From: Luteimonas kalidii
GTDB lineage: Bacteria; Pseudomonadota; Gammaproteobacteria; Xanthomonadales; Xanthomonadaceae
NCBI RefSeq assembly: GCF_029887935.1
Contig: NZ_JARXRO010000020.1
Coordinates: forward strand, 433,876 to 497,875
DNA: 64,000 nucleotides
Direction of reading: 5' to 3'
Positions 55,950 to 64,000 of this stretch are shown in pieces (positions within the stretch are counted from its first letter, which is position 1; each line of letters opens with the position of its first letter). Under the pieces are notes generated by a model that was not told the origin of the DNA, ran no database searches, and saw nothing but the letters and a program-made list of their open reading frames with translations. Both the position numbers and the translations under genes were made by a program.

Positions 55950-56338
55950 CTAACGGGGTTCCAGTCGGATGCGAACTTGTTGGCCGAGTTTCGCTGCAAT
56001 GTCGACCAGCGCATCAAGCGAGAAGCGAGAGATGCTGCCGCGCAGTAGGTTCTCGACACGGTACGGGTCGATGCTGGAGTAGTGCGCGGTTTCGGCCGGC
56101 GTCCAGCCGTGGCCTTGGATCATGGCTGCTAGTGTTGTTGCATCAATTCCGACCTCACCCTGAGGTTGGCGGCTTCTGCAGATGTATCGGACACCGCATC
56201 CCAAACGCTGGCATATGCCTTGGACGGTCGCGAGCCCTTCGACGGCATTTCAGCCACGTGCTCGCGGTGAAGTTCGTCGGAGCGAGCACGTGCCTCGGGC
56301 GACATTCGTGTTTCCAGTAGGGAAAAGTTCTTGGTCAT
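55950..56338 (-). pseudogene. XRE/HTH_37-type antitoxin-like gene split by a frameshift
   Basis: The first part (MTKNFSLLETRMSPEARARS to AEAANLRVRSELMQQ) ends at a stop near 56129. The next frame carries the rest: AAMIQGHGWTPAETAHYSSI, DPYRVENLLRGSISRFSLDA and VDIAAKLGQQVRIRLE. Joined, they read as one HTH protein of the kind paired with RelE-like toxins. The break lies in a CAACAACAC repeat near 56130-56138, where slippage or a sequencing error is plausible. No toxin gene is adjacent. Confidence 0.65.
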
Positions 56339-56366
56339 CGAAGTCTCCAGTGGGGCCGGGGCCTTG

Positions 56367-56720
56367 TTACGCCGGTGCGATCGATCGTGACCGCTGGCGC
56401 CGGCGGGAAGGCACGGGTGCCACCGCCATCCGGAGTCCGAACGCGGCCAGAATCGCCGCCAGCGTGTCGAGGCGCGGATTGCCCTTCTCGGACAACGTGC
56501 GATACAGGGTTTCCCGGCTCAGGCCGGTGCGCACCGCCAATGCGGACATGCCGCCCATCGCCTCGGCGACGGTGCGCAGGGCAACGGGCACGACGCGTGC
56601 ATCGCCGTCTTCGAGCACGGATTCGAGATAGGCGGCCACATCCGCCTCGTCGCGCAGGTAGGCGCCTGCGCTGAAAGGTCGGCTAGCCGCTGCGGGCTTT
56701 GTAGTCTTGCCAGTAGTCAT
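56367..56720 (-). CDS. higA: HigA-like antitoxin (addiction-module HTH protein)
   Basis: The 117-residue protein has an N-terminal YLRDEADVAAYLESVLEDGD helix. An HTH follows (ALRTVAEAMGGMSALAVRTG, LSRETLYRTLSEKGNPRLDT), matching HTH antidotes of HigB/RelE-type killer proteins. ATG at 56720 has GAGG upstream and overlaps the toxin gene by 38 bp, giving toxin-first order as in higBA. Confidence 0.87.
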   Translation of the reverse strand: MTTGKTTKPAAASRPFSAGAYLRDEADVAAYLESVLEDGDARVVPVALRTVAEAMGGMSALAVRTGLSRETLYRTLSEKGNPRLDTLAAILAAFGLRMAVAPVPSRRRQRSRSIAPA

Positions 56721-57012
56721 GAGCAACCTCGATGTCTCGTGACTGGGTTCGCTTGTCGCCGCCGCAGAGCAGCAACACCAGCGTGTCCCCGTCCTGACCG
56801 CAATACACGCGATAGCCGGGTCCGTGGTCGACGCGCAGCTCGAAGACGCCCTTGCCGACGGCTTTCCAGTCGCCGCGCAGTCCTGCGCGCATCCGGTCGA
56901 GCCGCCCCAGTATCCGGATCCGGGCCTGGCGGTCCCGCAGGCCGGCGAGCCATGCACCGAACGGGCAGCGCCCGTCCGAGGTCTGGTATTCGCGGACTTC
57001 GATATAGGTCAT
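56683..57012 (-). CDS. higB: HigB/RelE-like toxin (addiction-module killer protein)
   Basis: The 109-residue protein has the phage Gp49/HigB-type killer layout: FGAWLAGLRDRQARIRILGR, ELRVDHGPGYRVYCGQDGD and LLLCGGDKRTQSRDIEVAHD. These toxins cleave mRNA on the ribosome. A palindrome immediately precedes its ATG. The pair beside the integrase probably stabilises the island. Confidence 0.9.
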   Translation of the reverse strand: MTYIEVREYQTSDGRCPFGAWLAGLRDRQARIRILGRLDRMRAGLRGDWKAVGKGVFELRVDHGPGYRVYCGQDGDTLVLLLCGGDKRTQSRDIEVAHDYWQDYKARSG

Positions 57013-57030
57013 TGTAGCTTAAAGGCTACA
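57013..57030. promoter_or_regulatory. Palindrome abutting the toxin start, candidate TA operator
   Basis: TGTAGC (57013-57018) and GCTACA (57025-57030) are a perfect inverted repeat with a 6-base AT-rich spacer, placed directly before the toxin ATG. HTH antitoxins commonly repress their operon through such sites. Confidence 0.55.
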
Positions 57031-57046
57031 GTCGGGCAAGGCCGAC

Positions 57047-58333
57047 TCATGTCGGCACCACGGTGAGCTTGGCGCGAGACTTGGCCGGCGGCGGAGGTGC
57101 GGGTGGCGGGGGTGACTCCTGATCGAGCAGCAACGCGGCCAACTGCTGCAGCAGCGGTGCGGCTTCCTGCAGGGTCACTGCCCTTGCATCGATGGGGGAT
57201 GCCTGCTGGGCCGGCGAGACATGCAGTTCGGTCGCCAGTGAGCGGACGGCGGCACGCACCACCTCGGCCATGTCATCCCCGGGGCGCTTGGCCTTGTCGC
57301 GATACAGGTGCTCGGGCCGCAGGTGCGTGTAGCGCTTGAGCATCTTCCAGTCGCGGTGGCCCGTGACCAGTGCGACCTGCTCGATGCGCAGGCCCGCCTC
57401 GAACAGGCGGCTGGTGGCTTCGTGACGCAGGTCGTGGAAGTGCAGGTCCTCGATCTTCAGTTCGCGGCAGGCGCGGCGGAACGCGGTGCCAACCGAACGC
57501 GGGTTGTAGGGAAAGATGAGATCGCCCCGTGGGTGGTACTTGCGCTGCACTCGGATCAGGCGCATTGCGTCGAAGCCGCCCAGGTTGAGCAGGGGCACCA
57601 GTTGGTTGTTGCCGTCCTTCTCGCGCGGATCCTTCCGGTCGCGCACGAGGACGACGCGTTGCTCGACATCGATGTCGCTCCAGCGGATCCGGCTGATTTC
57701 CTCCTGACGCATCGCGCTGGCGATCGCGAAGCGCACGATGCGGCCCATCGGGATCATCAGGTAGCGGTTGCTGTCGAAGTGATCGAGCAAGCGCCTGATC
57801 TCGTCGGGGGTGGGGCGCCGGTCGCGCTGGCGGGACTTGCCGATCAGGCCCAGGCGCTTGAGGGCGACGCGCGCCAGGTTGACGGGCTCGACCTTGACGT
57901 CGACACCGTGCACCGCGGCGGCATGGGTCAGCACCAGCTTGAGATAGCCGAGATCCGCGCTCAGCGTGACCGGGCCGGCACCTTCCTTTGCGCGGTCCTT
58001 GCCGAACTGGATCAGGCGCTCGCGGGTCAGGTTCTTGTGCTTGACGGTGCCGAGCTTGGCCCGGAGGGCGTCGAGCGTGAACTGCTTGGAGCGGCGGGGT
58101 GCCTTGCCGACTTCGCGCATGTCGTCCACGTGCAGGTCGATCAGGTGGGCGAGGGTCTTGGGGTCGGCTTTGCCGCGCTTCAGTGGCGACTCGCCAAGAT
58201 CGATCTGCCGCTCGGTCGCGGTCGCCCACTTCCGCGCGTCTTCGTGGCGCAGGAAGGTTTCGCTGGCATACGATTGTTTGCGTCGGACCTGAACTCGCCA
58301 GTGGCCCGACTTGAGTCGGGTGATCGTCGCCAT
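57047..58333 (-). CDS. int: Tyrosine integrase of the dusA-targeting class
   Basis: The 428-residue protein has an N-terminal arm-binding region (ATITRLKSGHWRVQVRRKQS), a core-binding region and a catalytic domain. The first Arg is in ASAMRQEEISR, the Lys in RDRKDPREKDG, HxxR is HDLRHEA, and GHRDWKMLKRYTHL supplies the last His-region and Tyr. ATG at 58333 starts MATITRL. An upstream GTG would run through the TGCACAC repeats. It is transcribed away from dusA with attR 144 bp from its start. Position identifies the target. Confidence 0.92.
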   Translation of the reverse strand: MATITRLKSGHWRVQVRRKQSYASETFLRHEDARKWATATERQIDLGESPLKRGKADPKTLAHLIDLHVDDMREVGKAPRRSKQFTLDALRAKLGTVKHKNLTRERLIQFGKDRAKEGAGPVTLSADLGYLKLVLTHAAAVHGVDVKVEPVNLARVALKRLGLIGKSRQRDRRPTPDEIRRLLDHFDSNRYLMIPMGRIVRFAIASAMRQEEISRIRWSDIDVEQRVVLVRDRKDPREKDGNNQLVPLLNLGGFDAMRLIRVQRKYHPRGDLIFPYNPRSVGTAFRRACRELKIEDLHFHDLRHEATSRLFEAGLRIEQVALVTGHRDWKMLKRYTHLRPEHLYRDKAKRPGDDMAEVVRAAVRSLATELHVSPAQQASPIDARAVTLQEAAPLLQQLAALLLDQESPPPPAPPPPAKSRAKLTVVPT

Positions 58334-58337
58334 GTTC

Positions 58338-58413
58338 GTGTGCGCTATGTGTGCACCGGGCTGTCGTAGAGGGGCGAAATCGGGCGAATTCCAGTGCACA
58401 CGCGGGTGCACAC
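58338..58413. promoter_or_regulatory. GTGTGCA/TGCACAC repeats next to int, candidate arm sites
   Basis: GTGTGC at 58338, GTGTGCA at 58349, and TGCACAC at 58395 and 58407 lie between int and attR in two opposed pairs. The same heptamer forms both arms of the palindrome near attL. Lambda-type integrases bind such repeated arm sites, and the int promoter must also be here. Confidence 0.5.
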
Positions 58414-58428
58414 GCCCGATTTATGTAG

Positions 58429-59444
<1,016 letters not shown>

Positions 59445-59448
<4 letters not shown>

Positions 59449-60383
59449 TCACCCGCGACGTCGCGGCCTTCCTTGCCGCGGCCCGCGACTGCATGCCGGA
59501 CTTCGGCCCCGCCACCGCGCGCGCCGCGTTCCTGGTCGCGCCCGACGGCTTCGCGCGCGCGGACGAATCGGCCGGCGACAACCGCTACATGGCCGCTGCG
59601 GACGGGTTCGATGCCGCGCTGGCGCTCCGCCAGCACCGTGCGCTGCACATGGCGCTGTCGCGCCTGCTGCCCACCGCGTGCTTCGCCGGCGCCGCCGACA
59701 CGCCCGACGCGCTGTTCCCCAACAACGTCTTTGCGACCGCACGCGCCGACGCGTGCAGGCCCGAAGCCTTCGCGCCGCGGCTGGTCGTCGGACGCATGCG
59801 GCATGCCGTGCGCTGGCGCGAGGCGGCGCGCGAAGACATCCGGGCGTGGTTCCGTGACGTGATGGGCTACGAGGAGCTCGACCTGTCCGCCCAGCCGCAT
59901 CCCTGCGAGCTGACCGGCGCGCTGGTCATCGATCGTGCCCGGGGGCTGGGCTACTGCGGCCTGTCCGAACGCTGCGACGCGCAGGGCGCGGCGCTGCTGC
60001 ATGCGGCCTTCGGCCTGCGTGCGACCCTGGCCTTCGAACTCGCGCCCGGCGAATACCACGCCAACGTGGTGCTCGCGGTGCTGGCCGGGCGCGCGATGCT
60101 GGTGAGTCCGGACGGGTTTGCCGACCCGGGCGTGGCTTCGGCGATCGCCGGTCTGTATCCGCACGCAGCGCGGCTGGAGGCTCACGAGCGGCAGGCGTTC
60201 GCCGGCAATGCCATCAGCCTGACGTCGACGCGCGTGAGCATGAGCGCCACCGCCCACCGGGCGCTGTCCTTCGCCACGCAGGACATGCTGGCGTCCGCCG
60301 GGTTCTCCGTGGAGAGCGTCGAACTCTCCGCCATCGAGGCCGCGGGGGGCTCGCTGCGGTGCTGCGTCGCCGAAGTGTTCTGA
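59445..60383 (+). CDS. Arginine-deiminase-related hydrolase (CtlX/amidinotransferase-like)
   Basis: The 312-residue protein has PDALFPNNVF near residue 90 (substrate-binding Asn). EYHANVVLAVL has a catalytic-type His, and a C-terminal Cys pair is in GGSLRCCVAEVF. This matches the guanidine-modifying superfamily, nearest to CtlX-like and arginine-deiminase-related enzymes. The substrate is not certain. The GTG start overlaps the dusA stop, so the two are co-translated. Confidence 0.82.
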
Positions 60384-60520
60384 GCCCCGACCCGGGCCAT
60401 CGCGATGAACGCCTCCCGGATGGTGAAAGAAAAGTTAAGGACCGATTCACCGCCGCGGACCAAGAATGCCGGTCCACCCTCGCGAACAGGCCTCGCCGTG
60501 CCTGCGGTCCATCCTCGTCC

Positions 60521-60895
60521 ATGAGCCTCCCGTCGTCCCGCCCGTCCCGACTCGTGCTTGCGCTTGCGCTCGCGTGTGCGGCGCTGGCCGGCGGGGCCGA
60601 TGGCTGGGCGCAGGAGCCTCCGCGCGACCGCCGCGGAAGCGACGATCGCGAGCGAGGCCGGGCCAGCGTGCCGCCGAACCGCAACCGCGACGCGCTGTCG
60701 GATTCGGTGCGCCGGTTCGAGCGCAGCAACCGCGGGAGCCGCGTGCTCAGTGCCGAGCGGATGCAGGCCGATGGCCGCGACGTGAACCGCATCAAGGCGA
60801 TGGACGACCGTGGCCGGGTGCGCATCTACGTCGACGATCCGCAGCGCCGCGCGCCGCCGCCGCCCTCCCGTCCTACACGCGACGACCACGACTGA
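60521..60895 (+). CDS. Small secreted basic protein upstream of phoP
   Basis: The 124-residue protein has a signal peptide (LVLALALACAALAGGADGWA). A charged, Arg/Asp-rich region follows with FERSNRGSRVLSAERMQADG, then VNRIKAMDDRGRVRIYVDD and a Pro-rich tail. It probably acts in the periplasm near the PhoPQ system. The SAERMQ/VNRIKAMDDRGRVRIYVD segment recalls PepSY-adjacent xanthomonad proteins, but no function is established. Confidence 0.7.
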   Translation: MSLPSSRPSRLVLALALACAALAGGADGWAQEPPRDRRGSDDRERGRASVPPNRNRDALSDSVRRFERSNRGSRVLSAERMQADGRDVNRIKAMDDRGRVRIYVDDPQRRAPPPPSRPTRDDHD

Positions 60896-60961
60896 CACGG
60901 CATCCTGTTCAGGAAAGTCCGGCCACACTGGCCGCGTCAATGAACTGAACGGAGTCGTTCC

Positions 60962-61648
60962 ATGCGCATCCTGCTCGTCGAAGACGAAGCTCCCCTGCGG
61001 GAAACCCTGGCCGCGCGCCTGAAGCGCGAAGGGTTTGCCGTGGACGCCGCCCAGGACGGGGAGGAGGGCCTGTACATGGGGCGCGAAGTGCCGTTCGACG
61101 TCGGCATCATCGACCTCGGCCTGCCGAAGATGTCGGGCATGGAACTGGTCAAGGCCCTGCGCGACGAGGGCAAGCAGTTTCCGGTGCTGATCCTGACCGC
61201 GCGCTCGAGCTGGCAGGACAAGGTCGACGGCCTCAAGCAGGGCGCGGACGACTATCTGGTCAAGCCGTTCCACGTCGAGGAACTGCTGGCGCGCATCAAC
61301 GCGCTGGTGCGCCGCGCCGCCGGCTGGAGCAAGCCCACGCTCGAATGCGGCGCGGTGGTGCTGGACCTGGCCGCGCAGACGGTCACCGTGCACGGGCAGA
61401 ACGTCGACCTCACCAGCTACGAGTACAAGGTGCTCGAGTACCTGATGATGCATGCCGGCGAGCTGGTCTCGAAGGCCGACCTCACCGAGCACATCTACCA
61501 GCAGGATTTCGACCGCGACTCGAACGTGCTCGAGGTCTTCATCGGCCGCCTGCGCAAGAAGCTCGACCCCGAAGGCACGCTCAAGCCGATCGAGACCGTG
61601 CGCGGACGCGGCTATCGCTTCGCGATTCCGCGCAACGGCGAAGGCTGA
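60962..61648 (+). CDS. phoP: PhoP-type response regulator
   Basis: The 228-residue OmpR-family regulator has its phospho-acceptor Asp51 in VGIIDLGLPKM. LILTARSSWQDKVDGLKQGA and the DDYLVKPFHVEELLARI switch region follow. The C-terminal winged helix ends VRGRGYRFAIP. It pairs with the kinase downstream. In xanthomonads PhoP controls responses to low Mg/Ca and host peptides. Confidence 0.93.
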   Translation: MRILLVEDEAPLRETLAARLKREGFAVDAAQDGEEGLYMGREVPFDVGIIDLGLPKMSGMELVKALRDEGKQFPVLILTARSSWQDKVDGLKQGADDYLVKPFHVEELLARINALVRRAAGWSKPTLECGAVVLDLAAQTVTVHGQNVDLTSYEYKVLEYLMMHAGELVSKADLTEHIYQQDFDRDSNVLEVFIGRLRKKLDPEGTLKPIETVRGRGYRFAIPRNGEG

Positions 61649-61780
61649 GGCCGCGCCGGTCACCGGCGCCGGTGACCGGTCGCCCCGGCGGCGGACGCCA
61701 CGCCTGATCGGCTATCGTGTCGTCTGGGGCGCCATGGCGTCGCGCCTGGCCCCGCGCACCGATGTCCCGACACTGATTCC

Positions 61781-63208
61781 ATGAGCACGACCGGCAAGTC
61801 TCCGCGCGTGCTGCCCTGGCGCCCGCGTTCGCTGCAGGCGCGGCAGCTGATGGCTGCGAGTCTCGGGCTCGTGGCCTTTCTCGCGCTCGCCGGCTACGCG
61901 CTCGACCGCGCCTTCATCGACGTCGCCAGCGAAGGCCAGCGCGATCGCCTGCGCAACTACGTCTTCGCCTACGCGGGCGACGTCGAGTTCCTGCGCAACG
62001 GCGAACTGTATTCGCCCGACAACGGTCCCGACGACCGCTTCGACCGGCCCGGCAGCGGGCTGTATGCCGAGATCGTGCTGCCCAACAGCAGCTGGATCTC
62101 GCGTTCCGCCTCGGGCCCGCAGTTGCCCGAGGCGCCGATGCTGGCGGGCGGCGAGGAGCTGTTCGAGGGGCCCCTGCCGATGACCCGCAGCGACGGCACC
62201 CCGGGCCAGGTATACCGCTACGGGCTGGGCATGGTCTGGGCGCCGCAGGAGTCCTCGCCCGAGGCCGAGTTCCCGTTCACCATCTACGTCATGGAGGACG
62301 CCGGCACCGTGCCGCGGCAGGTGCGCGTGTTCCGCGCCGCGCTGTGGGGTTACCTCGGCATCGCCGGCGTGATCCTGCTGCTGCTGCAGACCCTGGTGCT
62401 GCGCTGGAGCCTGTGGCCGCTGCGCAAGGTGATCGACGAGCTCACCCGGGTGCAGCGCGGACAGGCCAACCGCATGGGCGAGCGCCATCCGCGCGAGCTC
62501 GAGCCGCTGACCGACAGCATCAACGCCCTGATCGAGAGCGAACGCGAGAACCTCGAACAACAGCGCAACACCATGTCCGACCTGGCCCACAGCCTGAAGA
62601 CGCCGCTGGCGGTGATGCGCGCGCGGCTGGATTCGGATGCCGGCGATGGCGAACTGCGCGCCGACGTGGCCACCCAGCTGCAGCGCATGAACGACCTGGT
62701 GAGCTACCAGCTCGGGCGCGCCGCGTCCACGGGGCACACGCTGTTCTCCGCGCCGATCGAGATCGAGCCCTACGCCGAGACCCTGGTGCAGGGACTGGAG
62801 AAGATCTACGCCAGCAAGGGCGTGATCTGCGAGTTCGAGATCGATCCGGCCGCGCGCTTCCATGGCGAGCCGGGCGACCTGCAGGAACTGCTCGGCAACC
62901 TGATCGAGAATGGCTTCAAGTGGGCGCGCGCGCGCGTGCTGCTCACCGTCAGGCCCGGTGCCAGCGCCCCGAACCGGCGGCCGGGCCTGCTGCTGGCGGT
63001 CGACGACGATGGCCCGGGCATTCCCGAGGACCGCATCCCGCTGGTGCTGCAGCGCGGGGTGCGTGGCGACGAACGCGTGCAGGGCCACGGCATCGGCCTG
63101 TCGATCGTGCAGGACATCGTGCGCAGTTATCGCGGCGAGCTGCAGGTGGGACGCTCGACCGAACTCGGCGGCGCGCGTTTCGAGGTACGGCTGCCGCCGG
63201 GGCTGTAG
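61781..63208 (+). CDS. phoQ: PhoQ-type sensor histidine kinase
   Basis: The 475-residue protein has membrane helices at about 24-44 and 187-207 with an acidic periplasmic sensor between them. A HAMP-like linker leads to phospho-acceptor His270 in DLAHSLKTPL. ATPase boxes are NLIENGFKWA, VDDDGPGIP and GHGIGLSIVQDIV. The acidic periplasmic patch suits a divalent-cation sensor. It follows phoP by 132 bp. Confidence 0.92.
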   Translation: MSTTGKSPRVLPWRPRSLQARQLMAASLGLVAFLALAGYALDRAFIDVASEGQRDRLRNYVFAYAGDVEFLRNGELYSPDNGPDDRFDRPGSGLYAEIVLPNSSWISRSASGPQLPEAPMLAGGEELFEGPLPMTRSDGTPGQVYRYGLGMVWAPQESSPEAEFPFTIYVMEDAGTVPRQVRVFRAALWGYLGIAGVILLLLQTLVLRWSLWPLRKVIDELTRVQRGQANRMGERHPRELEPLTDSINALIESERENLEQQRNTMSDLAHSLKTPLAVMRARLDSDAGDGELRADVATQLQRMNDLVSYQLGRAASTGHTLFSAPIEIEPYAETLVQGLEKIYASKGVICEFEIDPAARFHGEPGDLQELLGNLIENGFKWARARVLLTVRPGASAPNRRPGLLLAVDDDGPGIPEDRIPLVLQRGVRGDERVQGHGIGLSIVQDIVRSYRGELQVGRSTELGGARFEVRLPPGL

Positions 63209-63227
63209 CGGTATCCCGCAGGGCCGG

Positions 63228-63998
63228 TCAACGATGCGCCGCGGGCGCTCCGGGAGGCGGCCCGTAGAAGCGTTCGAGGTGCGCGGCGACGTCCGGGAAC
63301 GCATCGCGCAGGGTCCCGGGATCGCTGACGTGGTACTCGCTGCACACCGCGAAGAATTCTTCCGGCGCCTCGGCGGCGTACGGATCGATCGCGACTTCGC
63401 GCTCGGCGTCGACGTCGGCGGCGAAGCGGTCGTAGGCCTGCTGGAAATCGCGTGCCCACGCGCGCTGCCAGTCGCGCGGCAGCGGCGGGGTGCCGTCGAG
63501 GACGCCGTCGAGCGCATCGAGCTTGTGCGCCATCTCGTGCACCGCCACGCAGAAGCCGGCATGCGGGTCGTCGAGATCGGATTCGATGTCGGCCCACGAC
63601 AGGATCAGCGGGCCGCTGTCCCAGGCTTCGCCGATGAGGTCGTCGTCCCATTCGTGTAGCACGCCGGCGGCATCGACGTGGCTGCGGTTCACCCGGAACG
63701 CGTCGGGATAGACGATCAGCTGCGACCAGCCGTGCAGACCCTCGGCGCCGAACTCGAGCAGCGGCAGGCAGCACAGGGCGGCCAGGACCGCACGCCGGGT
63801 GTCGTCGAGCTGCAGCGGCTCGATCGGGGTGATGGTCTTGCGCTGCAGGAACTGCGAGGCCAGGGTGCGCAGCCGCTCGGCGCGGACCGGGTCCAGTGCG
63901 GCGATCCAGCGCACGCGCGCCAGCACCTGGTGCCAGGTGGCGTCGTCGATCGGGTCTGGCGCGCGGCCGAACAGCCGCTGGATCAGCCTTCCGGGCAC
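63228..63998 (-). CDS. mtfA: MtfA-type (M90) zinc peptidase
   Basis: The 256-residue protein has the gluzincin HExxH in VAVHEMAHKLDALDG and a downstream Glu in APEEFFAVCSEYHV. PDAFRVNRSHVDAAGVLHEW and GPLILSWADIESD are typical of MtfA. In enterobacteria MtfA binds the Mlc repressor and has aminopeptidase activity. The GTG at 63998 is at the window edge, so the true start could lie beyond it. It is convergent with phoQ. Confidence 0.88.
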   Translation of the reverse strand: MPGRLIQRLFGRAPDPIDDATWHQVLARVRWIAALDPVRAERLRTLASQFLQRKTITPIEPLQLDDTRRAVLAALCCLPLLEFGAEGLHGWSQLIVYPDAFRVNRSHVDAAGVLHEWDDDLIGEAWDSGPLILSWADIESDLDDPHAGFCVAVHEMAHKLDALDGVLDGTPPLPRDWQRAWARDFQQAYDRFAADVDAEREVAIDPYAAEAPEEFFAVCSEYHVSDPGTLRDAFPDVAAHLERFYGPPPGAPAAHR

Positions 63999-64000
63999 AA

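Overview
The window is high-GC DNA from a gammaproteobacterium, most likely Xanthomonadaceae (Lysobacter/Luteimonas/Xanthomonas-like). The evidence is the xanthomonad-style PhoP/PhoQ pair, the DusA N-terminus, the LexA type and the codon use. Both ends are ordinary chromosome and the middle is one large integrated element. Left flank (1-4.5 kb): the end of a thioredoxin-reductase-like flavoprotein, a small PQ-loop membrane protein, a pseudopilin and a GGDEF-EAL protein. Right flank (58.4-64 kb): dusA, an arginine-deiminase-like enzyme, a small secreted protein, phoP, phoQ and an MtfA-type peptidase.

Between them lies a genomic island of about 54 kb integrated in the 5' part of dusA. The displaced dusA start survives at about 4414-4520, and the working dusA at 58429 begins with island-supplied codons. 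The junctions share a 17-bp imperfect repeat (15/17 identical, same reading frame) at 4504-4520 and 58477-58493. A tyrosine integrase sits next to attR. GTGTGCA/TGCACAC motifs occur at both ends and may be integrase arm sites.

Island layout. (a) 4.9-10 kb, variable genes: a helical protein plus a trypsin-like protease, a DUF6602-type nuclease, a broken paralogue of a gene at the far end, and a membrane protein. (b) 10.2-18.4 kb, DNA-targeting cluster: a GHKL ATPase, McrB and McrC, facing Vsr, an HTH-fused 5-methylcytosine methyltransferase and an HTH regulator. (c) 18.6-20 kb: a solitary LexA divergent from a GIY-YIG protein. (d) 20-24.8 kb: a Lamassu-Sir2-type operon (Sir2 effector, small middle protein, SMC-like ATPase with zinc hook). 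(e) 25.4-38.4 kb and 45.6-53.7 kb, a Tn4371-like conjugative core: RadC, DUF736, DUF2958, DUF2285, AlpA, RepA with iterons, ParA, DUF2840, TraF, transglycosylase, relaxase, TraG, CopG, TrbB and TrbC to TrbI. (f) 38.4-45.5 kb, cargo splitting trbB from trbC: an ECF sigma factor, FecR, a TonB receptor with STN domain and an AtxE2-like lasso-peptide isopeptidase, with no lasso biosynthesis genes. (g) 53.8-58.3 kb: a hypothetical gene, a frameshifted HTH gene, a higBA-like toxin-antitoxin pair and the integrase.

The element looks like an integrative and conjugative element carrying several anti-phage modules plus a peptide-import and cleavage module. Some core genes look damaged: one DUF2958 copy, DUF2285, and possibly the relaxase C-terminus. 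It may therefore be partly decayed, unless some frameshifts are sequencing errors.
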